64,000 bases of DNA, from the NCBI GenBank assembly GCA_033439295.1, contig JAVTLE010000015.1:992001-1056000 (forward strand). The letters are read 5' to 3'. Position 1 is the first letter of the stretch. Each line of letters starts with the position of its first letter. Origin of the DNA: Deuterostichococcus epilithicus. Lineage: Eukaryota > Chlorophyta > Trebouxiophyceae > Prasiolales > Stichococcaceae. This document shows positions 10,319 to 23,600 of the stretch, one piece after another. The translations under genes and the position numbers were made by a program. The notes beneath the pieces were generated by a model. That model saw nothing but the letters and a program-made list of their open reading frames with translations, had not been told where the DNA came from and did no database searches.

Positions 10319-13300
10319 CTACCTCGCCGGCGGCGCCTTGTGCCCAATGCGGATCGCCGCAATGATGTCGACGGCACTGGCAGAGTCGTCCCGCAGCAGC
10401 AGCGGCGCCGCGCAGTCCGCAGTCTTGGTGCCGCTGTAACCGCTGCCGGCTCCAATGCCGCCGCCAGATGCCCGCTTGCCAGCAGCTGTGCAGGCGACAG
10501 CCATGTAGGCTGAGTCCGTGCGCAATTTGCTGTCTTGTGCGGCAGGCACTGCTTGCGCAGCTGCCTTTGGCACTGCGGGTGCTGGCGCCCGATCTGGACA
10601 GCGGGCCGCCACCGCCTCCGCGGCTGCCTGCAGCGCTGCCGACAGGGCCGTGCAGCCCTGCAAGGCGGCAAAACATCGAACGTGACCACAGGCGCCACCA
10701 ATGCAATGAATGCTAGCAGGCCATGCGCTGATAGCTGAAGACTCATAAACCCCATGCAGTTCTGCACAGTGTTTCGGGAAAGCCACGCCCGACTCAACCG
10801 CTTTTACACATGGAGGCCCTGTCAACTGGTCCAGGTGGCAAGCCGTGTCGCTTCACAGCCATTGCAGGCCTGTTCACATGTGGAGCGCATGTGCATGGGA
10901 GACTTCGTGCCCACCTGTGCCTGGGCAAAGGCAATGGCAGTGCGAGCCGCAGCAGTGATGGTGGCGCCGCTGCCGGCCGGCATAGTGCATGTTGCGCCCG
11001 GCGCGGTGGCCGCAGCCTCCAGCACGAGGCCCACGTCCCGGATGAACAGGTCCGCGCCTGCAGCAGGATCAATTTGTGGAGGTCACTCGGGTTGTTGCTG
11101 CTACCGAGGTGGTGACGGGGCTAGGATGCAGGGACTGGATGCAGATGTTGAGTGATAATGGGGGCTCAGGCGCAGGGAGACGACATGCTCGGGCACAGAT
11201 CGAGGACCCAGGGTAGGGGACAGAGTCCGAGGCACAGGAGAATCTACATCTAGTGAGAGGCTGCAATGATGGGTTTGTGGTTTTGAACCACGACAACGCA
11301 CGGCGCAGCTGGGCACATGCTGGGCCCGGCAGCGGCTTCACCTGGCAGTTCGCAGGGCAGGCGCTGCAGCTCGGCCGCCGTGGCGGCGTCCGGCGCGATG
11401 ACTAGCGGCACCGGCCACAGCAGCACCGCGCCCATCGCCAGCTCCACCTGCAGTGGTTGTCCATGGCTACGGTTTTGCACGGCGGATCAATGGATCCGGA
11501 TTGCTGGCCTCCAGCAAGCAGCTCTGCAGGGTTTGGCTGCCCTGCTCACCAATGCTTATTGAGGGTGAAATGTATTGATCCCGAGCCTCCCTTGATCGAG
11601 CTTGGGAGGCCTTCAAGTGCTCGTACCGTCAGCAGGCCTGGCAGGGGAAGCAGCGGCAGCCGGACGGTCAGCATCCGGGCTGCGCCCTCGTCTTCTGGCG
11701 CAACGTGCACCTCCGCTTCCAGGAACCTGCCTGCTCGAAGCACGGTAAGCCAGCCAATTTAAGGTTTCGTCGTCTGCTGTCAGGAGCCAGGCTGCGAGCC
11801 CTTTGTGGCAGCAGGGAAAGCACGGCAGGGTATGCTCACTGCCATCTGTACCTTCATTGCGACCCGCCCACCGCAGCTGTTGTGCACGGAGGCGATGTGC
11901 AGATAGCCGGTCAGACATCCTCACCTCGCGAGCGGCACAGCACTTGCATCCCGGGTGGCAGCGCGGACACCTCCAGCTGCAGCTGCAGCGGGTGGCGGGC
12001 GACATGCGCCGGCGGGCAGGCGCGCCGCAGCAGCGGCAGGGCGCCGGCGGCAGCGAGCGCAACGCCGTCCAGCACCTCTGTGACTGCGCCGCCCTGCAGC
12101 ACCGCCACCTGGCTGCACAGCTGCACCTGTGCGAGTTCCAGCATGAGCGAAGCTCGCAAGATGCTGTGTTCTGGCATGGCGAAGTCCTGCAGTCGCGTTG
12201 CTGCACAACGACAGACGAGGTAGGACAAGCAGCACGGCAACAGCCTATCATGGTCCAACTATGCTTCGACCGCACCTGCACCCTCGCTGCCTGGAGGTAT
12301 GCCTTGAGAGTTACTCAAATTTGTTCTCAAAGGGGCCCGTTAGGCGCACAGCATGTTGCCCTGATCCCAGCTGGCTGTGCCCTGCTGATGGTACCCCCCT
12401 GCAGCCGCTGCCTTTCACACGCTTGGCGCCCTTCCGATCAGCCCGACTCCTCAGGTCAGTTGAATCTTATGATCATGCACTGCTGTCCGGCCAACCCACT
12501 TGAGTCGCGCTTTGATGCTCGTCTCCATAGTTGCGAGGACAGCGATGGTCCAGCTACGTGCGATCATCAGACAACATCCGCTTGCGCGGCACACTCGTAG
12601 CCGCAGCCTCTGTGCGTGGAGGCTTGAGATGCCAATCGGAGGGTCGAGACCCTGGAGGTTTAGAGGCAGGAGGAGCGCCGCGGCCGCACCTGCGATGCCT
12701 GCTCGATCCAGAAGGCGCCGTGCGGCCCGGAGAGCAGCGACTCGGCCATGCCGCGCACGCCGGCCGCTGCTGTCGCCGCGGCGGCAGCGCGGCCCAGCCG
12801 CACGTCGACCGTCAGGTGCAGGCACCCCGGGCGGGCGTACCCCTGCATCACAGCACAGGAGGCAGCGTCGGCAGGTCACTCAAGAAGGAGCCGCGCCGAT
12901 GCAGCGGCAGCGGGCAAGGCGGAGCCCAGTCGGAGCGGAGCCCGGAAGCGGGAGTGGACGGCGGTTGCAGATACATGCCTAGGGGAGCGCCCTGCAGAAG
13001 CTCCCGCAGGCGTGGGCGGCAACAAAGGAGATGCGCGCCTGCATGTGGCCGTCCGGCGGCGAGTGCAGTGCGGCGGCGATGCCGCCCGCAAAGCCGCGCG
13101 GCAGGTCCGTGGGCGTAGCATGTTCCAGCTTGGCGGACAGCCGCGCGGTCATGGTCTCGGGCACGTAGCCGAAGCTGGGCTGGCTGGTCGGCTGGATGAA
13201 GCCGAAGGTGGGCTGCACGTGAGAATCAAACAGTGAGGCGAGGCTCAGCTGGACATGGGAAACTTCCCAGATGAAGCTATCGCAGGTATGTCTGGTGTTG

Positions 13301-16300
13301 CCTTGAGACCAGACACTTTCATGACGCTGCAAACCCAGAAAAAAATCCGAGGCTTAGACAAAACAAGCAACCCGACAGAGCTCGGAGCTGCATGCTGTGA
13401 TCATCAACGCGGCACCATGTCTGGCCATGTTGGGGGGAGACCAACAGCGGACATGCAACGCCAAGTGTTCCAATCATCTCTCACGAGTTGGCAACTGCCA
13501 AGCGTAAGGCGCCAATCACAAGCACTGCACAGGTGCATGCACTGCTTAGGTAGGCAGGCAGCCTCGTGTGTGCGCAGTCTGTACCGGCACCTGCTGCAGC
13601 GTCGGCGAAGGCAGCGCCGGAGGCGGATGCGTGCGCGACGGCACGAGATTGGCGCCCGGCACGCGGCGACCCAGCAAGCCGCCCTGCATTGGGACGCCCG
13701 CCACAGGGCCGNCGCTCGCGGTGCGGGGCGTGCCGGCGGCCGCCGCCTCCTCCCCCGGGTCGCCCAGGAACGACAGCATCATGTTGACTTCGTCGTTCTG
13801 TATCTGCACAGGCGCCGCGTCCCCCAGGCCGTGGGGCAGGCCGGCGGCGGCCACGGCGCCGCTGCTGACGCTGGACAGCGAGGCGTTGCGGTTGGCGGCG
13901 GCCCGCAGGCCCCTCGCCGCGATGACTGACGCCGATGACTGGCCTGAGACGCCGCCACCGCCGCCGCCGGTGGGCTGCGGCAGCGGCGGCGTGTGGCCTC
14001 GCAACACCGGGAAGTCGCTTGGCAGCGCCGGCAGCTGCAGCTGCAGCGCCTCCTCGTCGCCGCTGCCGTGGGTGCCATGGGCGCCCAGCTGCAGCTGTTG
14101 CCGGGTCGGGTGCTGCGATGCGCCGCGACCGTGGCCGGCGGACGCATTGCGGAGGAAAGGGTTGCCCAAGTTCAGCGGCAGCGCCGGCTGCTGCGCGCTG
14201 ACCCAGTGCTCTGTCATTGACGGCGGCCGCACCCGCTCCTGCACACCAGCGCCAAGGTCCAAAATTTATCAGGGTTCCAGCCCCGGCTGGGAATAGCCAC
14301 AATGCATATCGATGCCGTCTTCTGAGAGGCTCGGGATGCATAGCAGTGCAACAGGGTATCTACAGCAGGGCACTGCGAATGATGGTCAGCAGGACAAGTG
14401 CTATACTGATGTACTTTGGCGTGGCTTTCTGGGCCAGCAATACATCGTGCAAGCAGCTGGGATGCGGCGGCCCACCTGCCAGTGGTAGCTATGGGGCTGG
14501 TGCAACGCCTCAATGGCGCCCGGGTTCGGCAGCTGCGCCAAGCATGCAGGGCAGCCCGGGTCAAAGGGTGGCTGCCAGCCTGCAGGGTGGCCGTTGCCGC
14601 AGCCGCCGCCGCTGTCGTGGAGCAGGCCCGGCGACAGGCCGCGGGGCCAGGCGATGCCGCTGCAGTCCAGCGGCGACACCTGCAGCGGTGGGGCAACATC
14701 ATTCAGGTCTGGGCTACACTGCAGTGTGCGGTCAATGTCCTGGATCGCAAGCAAGGCTCGACAGCTCGTCCAGCACGCGAGGCATCAAGGGTTGCAGGAA
14801 CCCAACCTTGCCCAGAAGGACCAGAGCTCGTGAGCGCACTGCCTGCTGCCAGGCCCTGTTGGAGGAGGGGTCGCAGAGTGGAAGCGGAGGAAGAGTAGTG
14901 CAGCTATACGGGCACTGGGAAAAGAAAGCAGGGCAACAAGGACCTCTAGCAGCGGAGCGGGGCTGTAATCGGCGCCGCGCCGCACCCCTTGCGCGGCCTC
15001 ATGGCCGCCACCGCGCGCGCGCCGTGGCAGGAGCTCCCCCAGCGCAGAGTCCGAAACGCCGCCCGGGCAGTCCGAGCTGCGGCGACCGCTGCCACCCAGG
15101 ATGCTGGGCGCCGAGGCGGTGCCCGCCCCCGAATCGTCGCCCTCTTCGCCGTCGTCGACGGCGTCGTCTTCCGATTCCGTTTCAGAGCCGTCCTTTGCTT
15201 TGCTGCGGGCGGCGGCGCGCGCCGCCAGCCGTGCGCTGCGCAGCGGCGGCCGGCCGGTCGAGGCGCCTGCGCCGCCGCCGCTGCTGCAGCCCTCGCCCGT
15301 GGAACGCCGGCGGTAGCTGCCCGCCTCGCCGGCCGCGCCGGCGGCGCCGGCCGCGCGCGCACTGGATCGCTCGGCGGCCTTGCGGCGGCGGCGGGCATTG
15401 TGTCGCTGCAGCCGTGCGCGGCAGGAGCGCTTGTCGCCCTCGAACTCGGTCAGCGCGTGGAACCGGGAGCATTGCTGGCAGAAGCGCTGCACGATGCCCT
15501 CGTGGATGACGCTGGGCACCTTCAAGTGCGCCTGGCACACCTTGTAGCGCTGGTGGTAATGTCGCAGGTCACTCAGGTCGGCGGTGCAGCCGTCCACCTG
15601 CGCGGCCAGAAGCAGCAATGTCGATTCAGTGTGCGCAATTGGTGAGCACTGCCGCCAGATGGTGGCCTTAAGAGCAGCAACCTCAGGCATAGGCACCGCC
15701 TTATGCGGTGGCCATCAGTGCAGCACCACGCTCCTCGCGGATGGGCTGGAGGCCCTCGATGGAGACCCCAGACTCGTATCAGGTCATCCCAGAAGGTGCG
15801 TCTTGCCAGCTGCAAGGCCGGCCGGCCGCCACAGGCTGCTGCCTCGCGACAAATGGGTTGTACCAGAAGGGTTCATACCGGGGGCCTTCGGTCGCTGCGA
15901 GCTCGGCCCAAGTCGAAAACCTCGAGAGGTGCCATGCATTCGATGCTGCTCGGTGCTGCTGCCAAGCCGGACTTGTGCGAAGCTTGGCTCGACAGTCCGA
16001 GTCATAACAGGCGGTTGCGAGCTAGGGCCAGAGAGTCTGACGGCGTCCGCCACTCGCAAGCTTGGGATTTTGAAGGTTTGCAGCAGGTCTGTGACAAGCT
16101 ACGAGCGGGACTGTCCGACCTCTTGAATAAACGACGTGTAATCACCGCCCGGCCCGGCGACATTTCTTCGTGAAAGCCATGACCTTTGTGAAAACGTCAC
16201 CAGCGCTCGCAAATGAACGTTTGCATCATTCATGTGGCTGTGTATCGGCCTGCCGCTGTCAATGAGCGGAGTGACGCGTCGTCGCAGAGGCACAACCGTC

Positions 16301-16522
16301 GCCAACTTGTTGTGAGCACTTGGCTGACACGAGGTGCAGTTGTCGGTCGAACAGCCCCACCTGGCAGCCGACGAAGGGCTGGTGCCGCTGGGATCGATAG
16401 GCATCCTCCTCGGCGGCGTCGCCGTCCCGCTGACGCGGCGCCAAGCGGCGCGTACTGGCCTGCCCCTCCAAAGTATGCGGATTCCAGTCGAAATCGTTGC
16501 TGTCCCAGGAGCGACCGCCCAT
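10319..16522 (-). CDS. SBP-box transcription factor, long type (CRR1/SPL7/SPL1-like)
   Basis: Plant-lineage zinc-binding transcription factor recognising GTAC cores. Exon 1 (16522-16361) starts MGGRSWDSNDFDWNP, resembling the WDLNDWxWD opening of long plant SPLs, and ends GCQ at a GTGGGG donor; no upstream in-frame ATG precedes the stop. After a 760-base intron the SBP domain starts at 15597: VDGCTADLSDLRHYHQRYK, then VCQAHLKVPSVIHEGIVQRF, then CQQCSRFHALTEFEGDKRSC. All zinc Cys/His ligands are visible, and the basic tract RLQRHNARRRRK is a nuclear localisation signal. A low-complexity acidic/Ser/Gly region follows (15400-13500). Then come FGYVPETMTARLSAKLEHAT (about 13180) and YARPGCLHLTVDVRLG (about 12840), which match the conserved middle domain of SPL1/7/12. 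The last exons are Ala-rich; the frame ending HKAPPAR at 10319 has native-like composition, but another frame runs to 10078. No ankyrin repeats or Cys-rich C terminus were recognised. One N sits at 13712. Confidence 0.8.
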
Positions 16523-16856
16523 GCCGCCAGACCCTTCAGCAGCACTGGCGGTGACGGACGTCCCAGCATGCAGAGCGGGTCTGGCAAAGACCCGACGATC
16601 CCCAAGGACCCCAACCGAGATGACGCCGCTGACGCAGTGCCGAAGCTGATGGACGGAAACCTAGCGAAGAGATGGTCAACTAGATTCTAGATTTCAATGG
16701 CGTAAGTAAGGGGGGATGCGATGCCGGCAGCGATTAGGGCTAGTGGCATGACCAATGCTAGGGTTTTGCTATCCACAAACACTAGGCGACAACGTTCGAG
16801 CCTTGCACAGCGTGCGCCCCTGCCACCACCAAACAGTCCAGTCGCGTGCAGCCACC
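16523..16856. promoter_or_regulatory. Short bidirectional promoter between the SBP factor and chloroplast ATP synthase gamma
   Basis: Only 334 bases separate the two divergent ATGs, so both 5' UTRs and both promoters are packed here. I see no clear TATA box and no GTAC core inside the interval. Confidence 0.45.
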
Positions 16857-19800
16857 ATGGCAGGCGTCACTATGATGGCTTCGCACTCGGTCGCGGGCGC
16901 GCAGCGGCTGCAGCACAGCGCCTTCCGCGGCAGCAGCCTCTCAGCGGCGCCTGCACAGCGCCTGGGCGTCTCACAGCGAGGCAGCCTGCAGGTGGGCGGC
17001 TTCTGGCACGTCAGTCGCATCTTTGGGCCTTGGAGGGAAACCGGCCGGTGCCTTACGACGCAGACAGAGGGCTGTAGACCCTCCTGATGTGCTGGAGGAT
17101 TGGCCTGGGCGGAAGAGCAGCTAGCCTCAAGGGCTGGCAGTGTTCAGCGCAGCCGTGAACTGGGACGCACGGCACGAAAACTGCGTCTGTGGAAGGGGAT
17201 CGGGCCGGTGCAGATCAGACCTTTGCACGAGCTGCAGCTCAGCCGATCAGCCTCGCAGCTGAAAGGTCATTTCTGGAGCCGTCGGATGCCAGCTATTGGT
17301 TGTCTGGGTATGCAGCCGTGAGGTCGTCAAGCGGAGACCTGGGGCAGAGGCCACACAGAAATACAGCCGGCGCAGTGCCGCTGAGGTGATTGTGTCGTTG
17401 CTGCAGGTTGTGGCGGTCTCCACTAAGGAGCTGAAGGGCCGCATTGACTCGGTGGCGAACACGCAGAAGATCACAGACGCCATGAAGCTGGTGGCCGCAG
17501 CCAAAGTGCGCCGTGCACAGGATGCCGTCGTGAACGGCCGCCCCTTCGCCGAGAACCTTGTCAAGGTACCTTGTTCGCTTGTCCACAACGCGCTCCATCG
17601 GCGTGCCATGCGGCCCGAGTCGTCTGGAGCGGCACCTGCGTCCTTGCGCGGTGGACAGTGCATCTCAATGCACAGTAGGTATCTACCCTGCGAAGCTGGG
17701 TCAACAACTGTCCTGTGCCCGAACCGCCGATGCTTTGTTGGCAGGTGCTCTTCGGCGTGAACCAACGGCTGCGGGTGGAGGATGTGGACTCGCCGCTCAT
17801 TCAGATCCGCGCGGTAAAGACCGTGCTGCTGGTGTGTGTGACCGGCGACCGCGGCCTGTGCGGCGGCTACAACAGTTTGGCCATCCGCAAGGTGTGCGCC
17901 TTTCCCCTGCGGCACTGCACCCTGCTGTTTCGAGTGTTGCCGACGGATTTTGTGCCGCAGGCTTGACATGCCTGTCGCGGCATCATCATGAGGGGGCTGC
18001 GTGCTGCTCTGGTTGACATGCATTCGGCGTGCTGGAACCGTCCATGACCTCCGGGCTCTGCTGCGCACATGGTGCAGGCAGAGCGGCGGGCAAAGGAGCT
18101 GCAGGAGATCGGCATCAAAATCAAGCTGGTCACAGTCGGCAAGAAGGGCACAGTGTACTTCCGGCGACGCGCGGACAAGTATAACCTCTCAAGTGAGGTT
18201 TTTACTGTTGACATGTGCAATGTATCTCTGATGTCGAATCAGGCGTCCCTCAGCAGTTTGCCTGGGTCAAATTCACACACCCTATCCAGAAGCACTCGTG
18301 GCGCACACCAGCTGAACACAACTCGGAGCAAGGTTTGAGCACCCGCATCCAGGGACCAAGTGCTGCTGCACATGTGCTTAGGACCTCCTGCGAGGCTGCA
18401 TTGACTGGCCGCTACCCTCAGGCCACCGGCGGTACTTGTGTCAGCAAGCAGCGGCAGAGCGAGCAGCGATCGCGCACAGCGGCCGATCAGCGGCGATTGC
18501 CGCGCCATTGCCAGGGCTGAAGCTCGCCCAGAGCCGGCGGCGGGGCGTGTTCAGGGCTTGGATGGCTCGTGCTGCAAGTGGTTTCTGCCGCGGCGTGTGA
18601 CGCGTCTCTGTTATACCCCCTTGGCTGCAGAGACCTTCGAGCTGGGCCAGTCGCCGACTACGAAGGAGGCGCAGGCCATTGCTGACGAGCTGTACTCGGA
18701 GTTTGTGTCGGAGGACGTTGACAAGGTGAGCCTGAAACATTCAACATGAGTCAGCCTGGGAAGTCAGCCTGGGATTGAGCCTGAAATAGAGTTGAGAATG
18801 AGCCTGAAACAAGGCTCAGACGAGCCTGAAGTGTGTTGCCAACGAGCTTCACTCTGCCGCTGGTTGGCGACGCATGCGCTTGAACCGCTACCCCGCCCCT
18901 GTTGATATCCCGAACCCGCCGGCCGCAGCATGGGGCGCTGGAAGTCCATGGCGGCAGTTTTCAAGAGCATGCGCCTGCTGGCTCAAGGCGCCGGTGCCGC
19001 AGCGAACGTGCATCTGGCAGCCGGAGCCTGCGGGGCGGGCGACACACTGACACACTCAAAAGCAGCCCATAACTCCAGTTTTGCTTCGTGCGCAGGTGGA
19101 GATGGTGTACACGAAGTTCGCCTCGCTCATCAGCAGCGACCCCATCGTGCAGACGATGCTGCCGCTCACGCCGGCGGGCGAGATCTGCGACGTCGACGGC
19201 AATTGCGTCGACCCCGACGAGGACGAGCTGTTCAAGCTGACCACGAAGGGCGGCGAGCTGACCATCGAGCGCGAGAAGGTCCGCTGCCGGTTACAGGGTC
19301 CAGGGGGGGCGGACTTTATGGTGTGACCACCGGGCCATTGGTGCCGTCCCACTGCCGCCGGCAAGCCACAGGACATGGGCCCTGCATCGAGGAGCTGGAC
19401 AGGGCCGCGCTGCAGCATGTCTGCTTAACCCTACTCTCTGGCCCGAGTCTGGCCCGTGCCTGACGCCCACCCACCCTGTGCCCGTGCCACAGGTGCAGAC
19501 GGTCACGGCAGACTTCGACAGCGGCCTCATCTTCGAGCAGGACCCGGTGCAGATCATCGACGCGCTGCTGCCGCTGTACCTCAACGCGACGCTGCTGCGC
19601 GCGCTGCAGGTAGGCAGCAGGCGGCTCCTGGTTCTCGTTTGGATGTCCTTGCGTCCAGATGCTCGTGTGTTCAGATGTTCTTGCATGCACATCGCAACTT
19701 AGCTGCGATGACCGTTTTTCCATCCGACACGGGCTGCTGCTTCGACTGTCCCATGGGGGACACGATGCGAGCACAAACTGCTTCTCCGCGACATGAACTC

Positions 19801-20139
19801 ACCGTGGTGTGTAATGCGTGCGCGCAGGAGTCGCTTGCCAGCGAGCTGGCGGCGCGCATGAATGCCATGAACAGCGCCTCGGACAACGCCAGGGACCTGA
19901 AGAAAAAGCTGTCCACCAAGTACAACCGCATGCGCCAGGCGAAGATCACAGGTATTTCGGGCGTTTTGTGTTGCAGGATGCACATGTCTGTTGATGCAAA
20001 GCTTGTTGCCCGCCAGCGGTCTTTGTCTTTTGCATCGACTTCCCTGATATGATCCTGATTCAGTCTGAACTTTGTTTGGTTTTGTGCTCAAGGTGAGATT
20101 ATCGAGATTACTTCCGGCGCAAACGCGGCGAACGCCTGA
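16857..20139 (+). CDS. atpC: Chloroplast ATP synthase gamma subunit, precursor
   Basis: Central rotor shaft of the chloroplast F1 ATPase. The ATG at 16857 opens a transit peptide ([20 protein letters not shown]) rich in Ser, Ala and Arg. The mature part begins at about 17410 with [20 protein letters not shown], then [18 protein letters not shown], the canonical N-terminal helix. Further exons read [58 protein letters not shown] and [20 protein letters not shown]. At about 19185-19212 the sequence [11 protein letters not shown] is the redox-regulated disulfide insert found only in chloroplast gamma subunits and reduced by thioredoxin in light. The C-terminal helix is split over the last exons ([20 protein letters not shown], then [20 protein letters not shown]) and finishes [14 protein letters not shown] with TGA at 20137-20139. 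Roughly ten exons. This is one of the most certain calls in the window. Confidence 0.96.
18725..18835 (+). repeat. Degenerate GAGCCTGAAA / CAGCCTGGGA repeats in an AtpC intron
   Basis: Several imperfect copies of GAGCCTGAA, and two of GTCAGCCTGGGA, lie within about 110 bases just after the donor that follows the exon ending DVDKV. They are intronic and not in frame with the gene. Copy number may differ between strains. Confidence 0.55.
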
Positions 20140-20662
20140 GATCCATGGAAACGCTGCACAACAAACCGGCGACGGCTTGGTTGGGCGCTTCTGTGGTTGA
20201 ACGACTGGGTTTTCGACTGGCTCGCAGCATGCCGCAACAGCTCAAACATCAGATTGTATTGTCTGCCTTAGCAAAGTTGGGTTTGTTCACTGGCCTCTCA
20301 GCAATGGCTAGCCCTTTGAGAACTGTCGGCAATGCCGTGTAAAGGCTGTGGCACCGCTTGTAGCGTCTGACTTCACGAACACCAAAGGTAAGCGAAATTT
20401 GTTCGAGCTCGTCTATTTCTGCTCAGCTCAACATCAACAGGTTAGCAAAACTCTTTCCAACTTGAAGATGTACATTGCCGCGCTGCAGGGCGATCGGCGA
20501 TCAGCGACACTTTGAATCGATCTCAACAGATCCCCCCCCACCCAAGCGATCTGCGCGGCCTTTCAGCACTGTCGCCCCTGAGCAGACCGGAAGTCGTGTG
20601 AAATCTCCTTTCTCTGGCAAGTCCGTGGGCAGGCGGGGTACGCAAACCTGCAGCTCGCCACC
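20140..20662. other. Intergenic, AtpC 3' UTR and promoter of the hydrolase gene
   Basis: No coding signal. A TGTAA at 20338-20342, 200 bases after the AtpC stop, is a good candidate polyadenylation signal. The remainder precedes the ATG at 20663. Confidence 0.4.
20338..20342 (+). terminator. Candidate polyadenylation signal TGTAA after AtpC
   Basis: TGTAA in sense orientation 200 bases after the AtpC stop codon, before the next gene's start. Confidence 0.35.
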
Positions 20663-23600
20663 ATGCTGCAGGCCCTGCGGCGGTGCGGGGCAAGGCCACA
20701 ACCAACCAGGCTGGTGAGGTCCTGGACGTTTGCTGTCTCTCACGCGAATATCTGCACATGGCCGGACTGTTCATTTGGGATCCAGCCCGCGTAGACTGCT
20801 GGGTCAGGCGTGCGCTGGAGGTGACCACTGAGGCAAGCCACAGCTCATGTGATCGCGGTCTCATCCACAGGACTTCGCACCGGCGCAGCAGGGCTGGCGC
20901 GGGATGAAGACCATTGCGTTTGAGGAGGCCATGGCTGTGCCGGCAGGCTCAGACTCCTCTGCCGACCCTGTGCGAGCGGCTATTGTACACGGACTGCTAG
21001 GTGGGTGCGCACAGCTGTGTGGCACACTGGAGCAGCTACGCCAGACGTGCGTCTATCACATGCTCCACAGCACAGCTTTACGGAGGTGCCTCGGTCCAGA
21101 CCAATGCTTCGGACCAGTGTAGATTGTCCACATGTAGGTCAGGGCCGGAACTGGCGCACTTGGGGCCGGCGGCTCGCGCAGGCTGCCGCAAATGCGACAC
21201 AAAGGTACAGCGCGTCGTGCATCATGGCTCTGCCCCGGACATGCACTCGTAGTTGCCCTCTTTCGCAGAATGCCCTGAGGCCGCGCGCAGCGCTTGCCTT
21301 GAGGCGTGCGTTGTGCCCCAGCGCAGCAGCATGTCCCTGCTGGCAGCTGCCAGGAGGGAGACGCCCCTCCGACACCGGGCCTTGCTTAAGACCTTGTCTA
21401 CCCACTCTGATGTTGGCCAATGCCAGGCCCTGGAGTGTCCTGCTGGTGGACCAGCGGTGCCACGGGCAGTCGACGCGGCTCGACGGCTTCAGCGCGCCGC
21501 ACACGCTGGGGCGTTCGGCGATGGACATTGCACAGGTGTGAAAAAGTGGACAGGGGACCAGAGCGGGGCAGTGCTCTCACTTCTCAGTCGCAATGCGCCA
21601 CCACCGGACCGCGACTTCGCTGCAGACTTGCTGCACAAAGGCTGTGAACTGCCAGCCATCCCGGTCAGCGGCCCCAGGTGGCTCGCTGGTGGCTTTCAGG
21701 GGACACGCTGCCTCGGAAGATGGCCCGCTGGTGGCTTTTCAGGGCCCATGACGTCTCGGCAAGCGAGCGCGTCCCCTCGCCACGGTATTGACACGTGCCC
21801 TGCACTGCTCCGCAGCTGTTTCGTGGCAAGTTTGGCGGCCACGGCCCCGACATGCTGGTGGGGCACAGCCTCGGCGGCAAGGTGCTGCTGGATTACCTAG
21901 CCCAAGGGGCGACCGGGCTGCCGTTGCCCAAGCAGGTGCCTGCTGTTCCTCTCTCACCTCATCCGGCAGCAGTCAAACTGCTTTGGTGTCGCGGTTGCTG
22001 GCTGGGGCGCAGCAACCCTGCAGCCTGCCTGCACTGCAGCGCGCCCGCCCCACATGCGAGCGGGCGGCGTCGCGGGACCTGCAGCGCCGTGCTTCTGTCG
22101 CCTCCCTTCTGCAGCTCTGAGCAGGGTCCGTGTCGAGGGGGGCCAGCGGGATCACAGGGAGCAGCATGGTTCTGCCACAGCAGGGTGGCGGACACAGGTT
22201 CACCTGGAGCTCACGCCCTGCAGCGCATCCCTTTCCTGGGTGTGGGTGCTTGCCTCCAAAGACTGGACCTGCCCGGGAGCCACGTTGCCGTGTATGTGTC
22301 CCAGGTGTGGGTGCTGGATTCAAACCCGGGGCTGCTGCCAAAGGACCGCTCGGATGTGGCCAGGGTCATGGACGAGGTGGGGGGCATCAAGATGCCTGCC
22401 CGCAGCCGCGAGTCAGTGCTGGCGCGCCTGCAGGTGCGCTGCGGGCAGTCTACATGACATGTGTCACAGACCTGGTTGAGACTCGCGGTTCCAGCAAATG
22501 TCCTGCGCTCTCTGGCAAGTCGTGCGTGGGTGGAGGCGCTGCGTCGTTGAGGGGTCAGCGCCCCGATGGGGTTCGAGCGGCGCGCTGACGTGCGCTCGTG
22601 GAAACCGCCCGCAGGAGCTGGGGTTCAGCGAGGGGCTGCGCCAGTGGCTGGGCAGCAACCTGGTAGCCGACCGCGTCACCGGCGGCCTCGTCTGGACCTT
22701 CGACCTGGCAGGCGCGGCGCCGCCTCCCTGCTGCGCTGCATGCAAGCGCCCCTGCCGGCTCACTCAAAAGCTGCATTGCACCTCTACATCGCCCGCACCC
22801 GGAGGGCGCCCGCAGGTTTGGCGTCGACGCATGTTGCGGAGGCGCCGGCACCACCCTCCTGCACCAGCCCTGGCGCTGAAAAGCAAGCATGTTTTGCAAT
22901 CGCAAGCAGCCCGGATGCGACAGCACCCCGTGCTTGACTGCTGTCCTGAACGACAAAATGGTCTTGTAAAAGCTTGTATAAAAGCTTTTCCATGCCGCAC
23001 TGCAGGGGCGAGGCAAATGTACGAGGACTACAAAGCGACAGGTGCGAACATGACCCACAACAACCCACAGCTGAGCGCGCAAGTCCTGAACAGGAGTTGC
23101 TCGTCGCCTGTCGGCCTGTCCACTCATGCTCAGAGCGCTGAGCGAGCCCTGTCGCTGCATGGTCACTGCACGGTTTGAAGGCGCCGTGTTCACTCCGCTG
23201 ACCGATGTCACGGACTGTGGTGCACCTGAGGTCTGCAATTGTGTCGACGCAGAGTACTGGCGCCTACTTGGGAACCTTCCCACAGGCGTCACGCTCAACG
23301 TCGTGCGGGCCGCCAGATCAGACAGGCAGCCCTTCCTTTGCCAAACGTGTGGCCGCTGTCGCTGCATGCGAGTCCAGGACTGAGGAGCCTGTTGCTCCTG
23401 GTCACGCTCGTGCATCGGCCGCTGCAGGGTTTCTGAACATGTGCGCCGCTTGTGCGCTTCGTCACCTTGGGAGCCTCGAGACGGCCCTGATCCCCCTGCT
23501 CTGCTGTGCAGGTGGTCAGGCTCTGTGGAGGAGAACCTGAGTCAGGCGGTGGCGGCGGCGGCGGAGGGCGCCGGCACGGCAGACAAGGGCACGCTGCGGG

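Noticed and set aside
14217-15509. 430-codon plus-strand open frame across the SBP region
   Set aside because: It is antisense to the SBP domain and its Ser/Gly/Glu-rich linker; it encodes almost only Arg/Pro/Ala/Cys, as expected of a GC-rich shadow.
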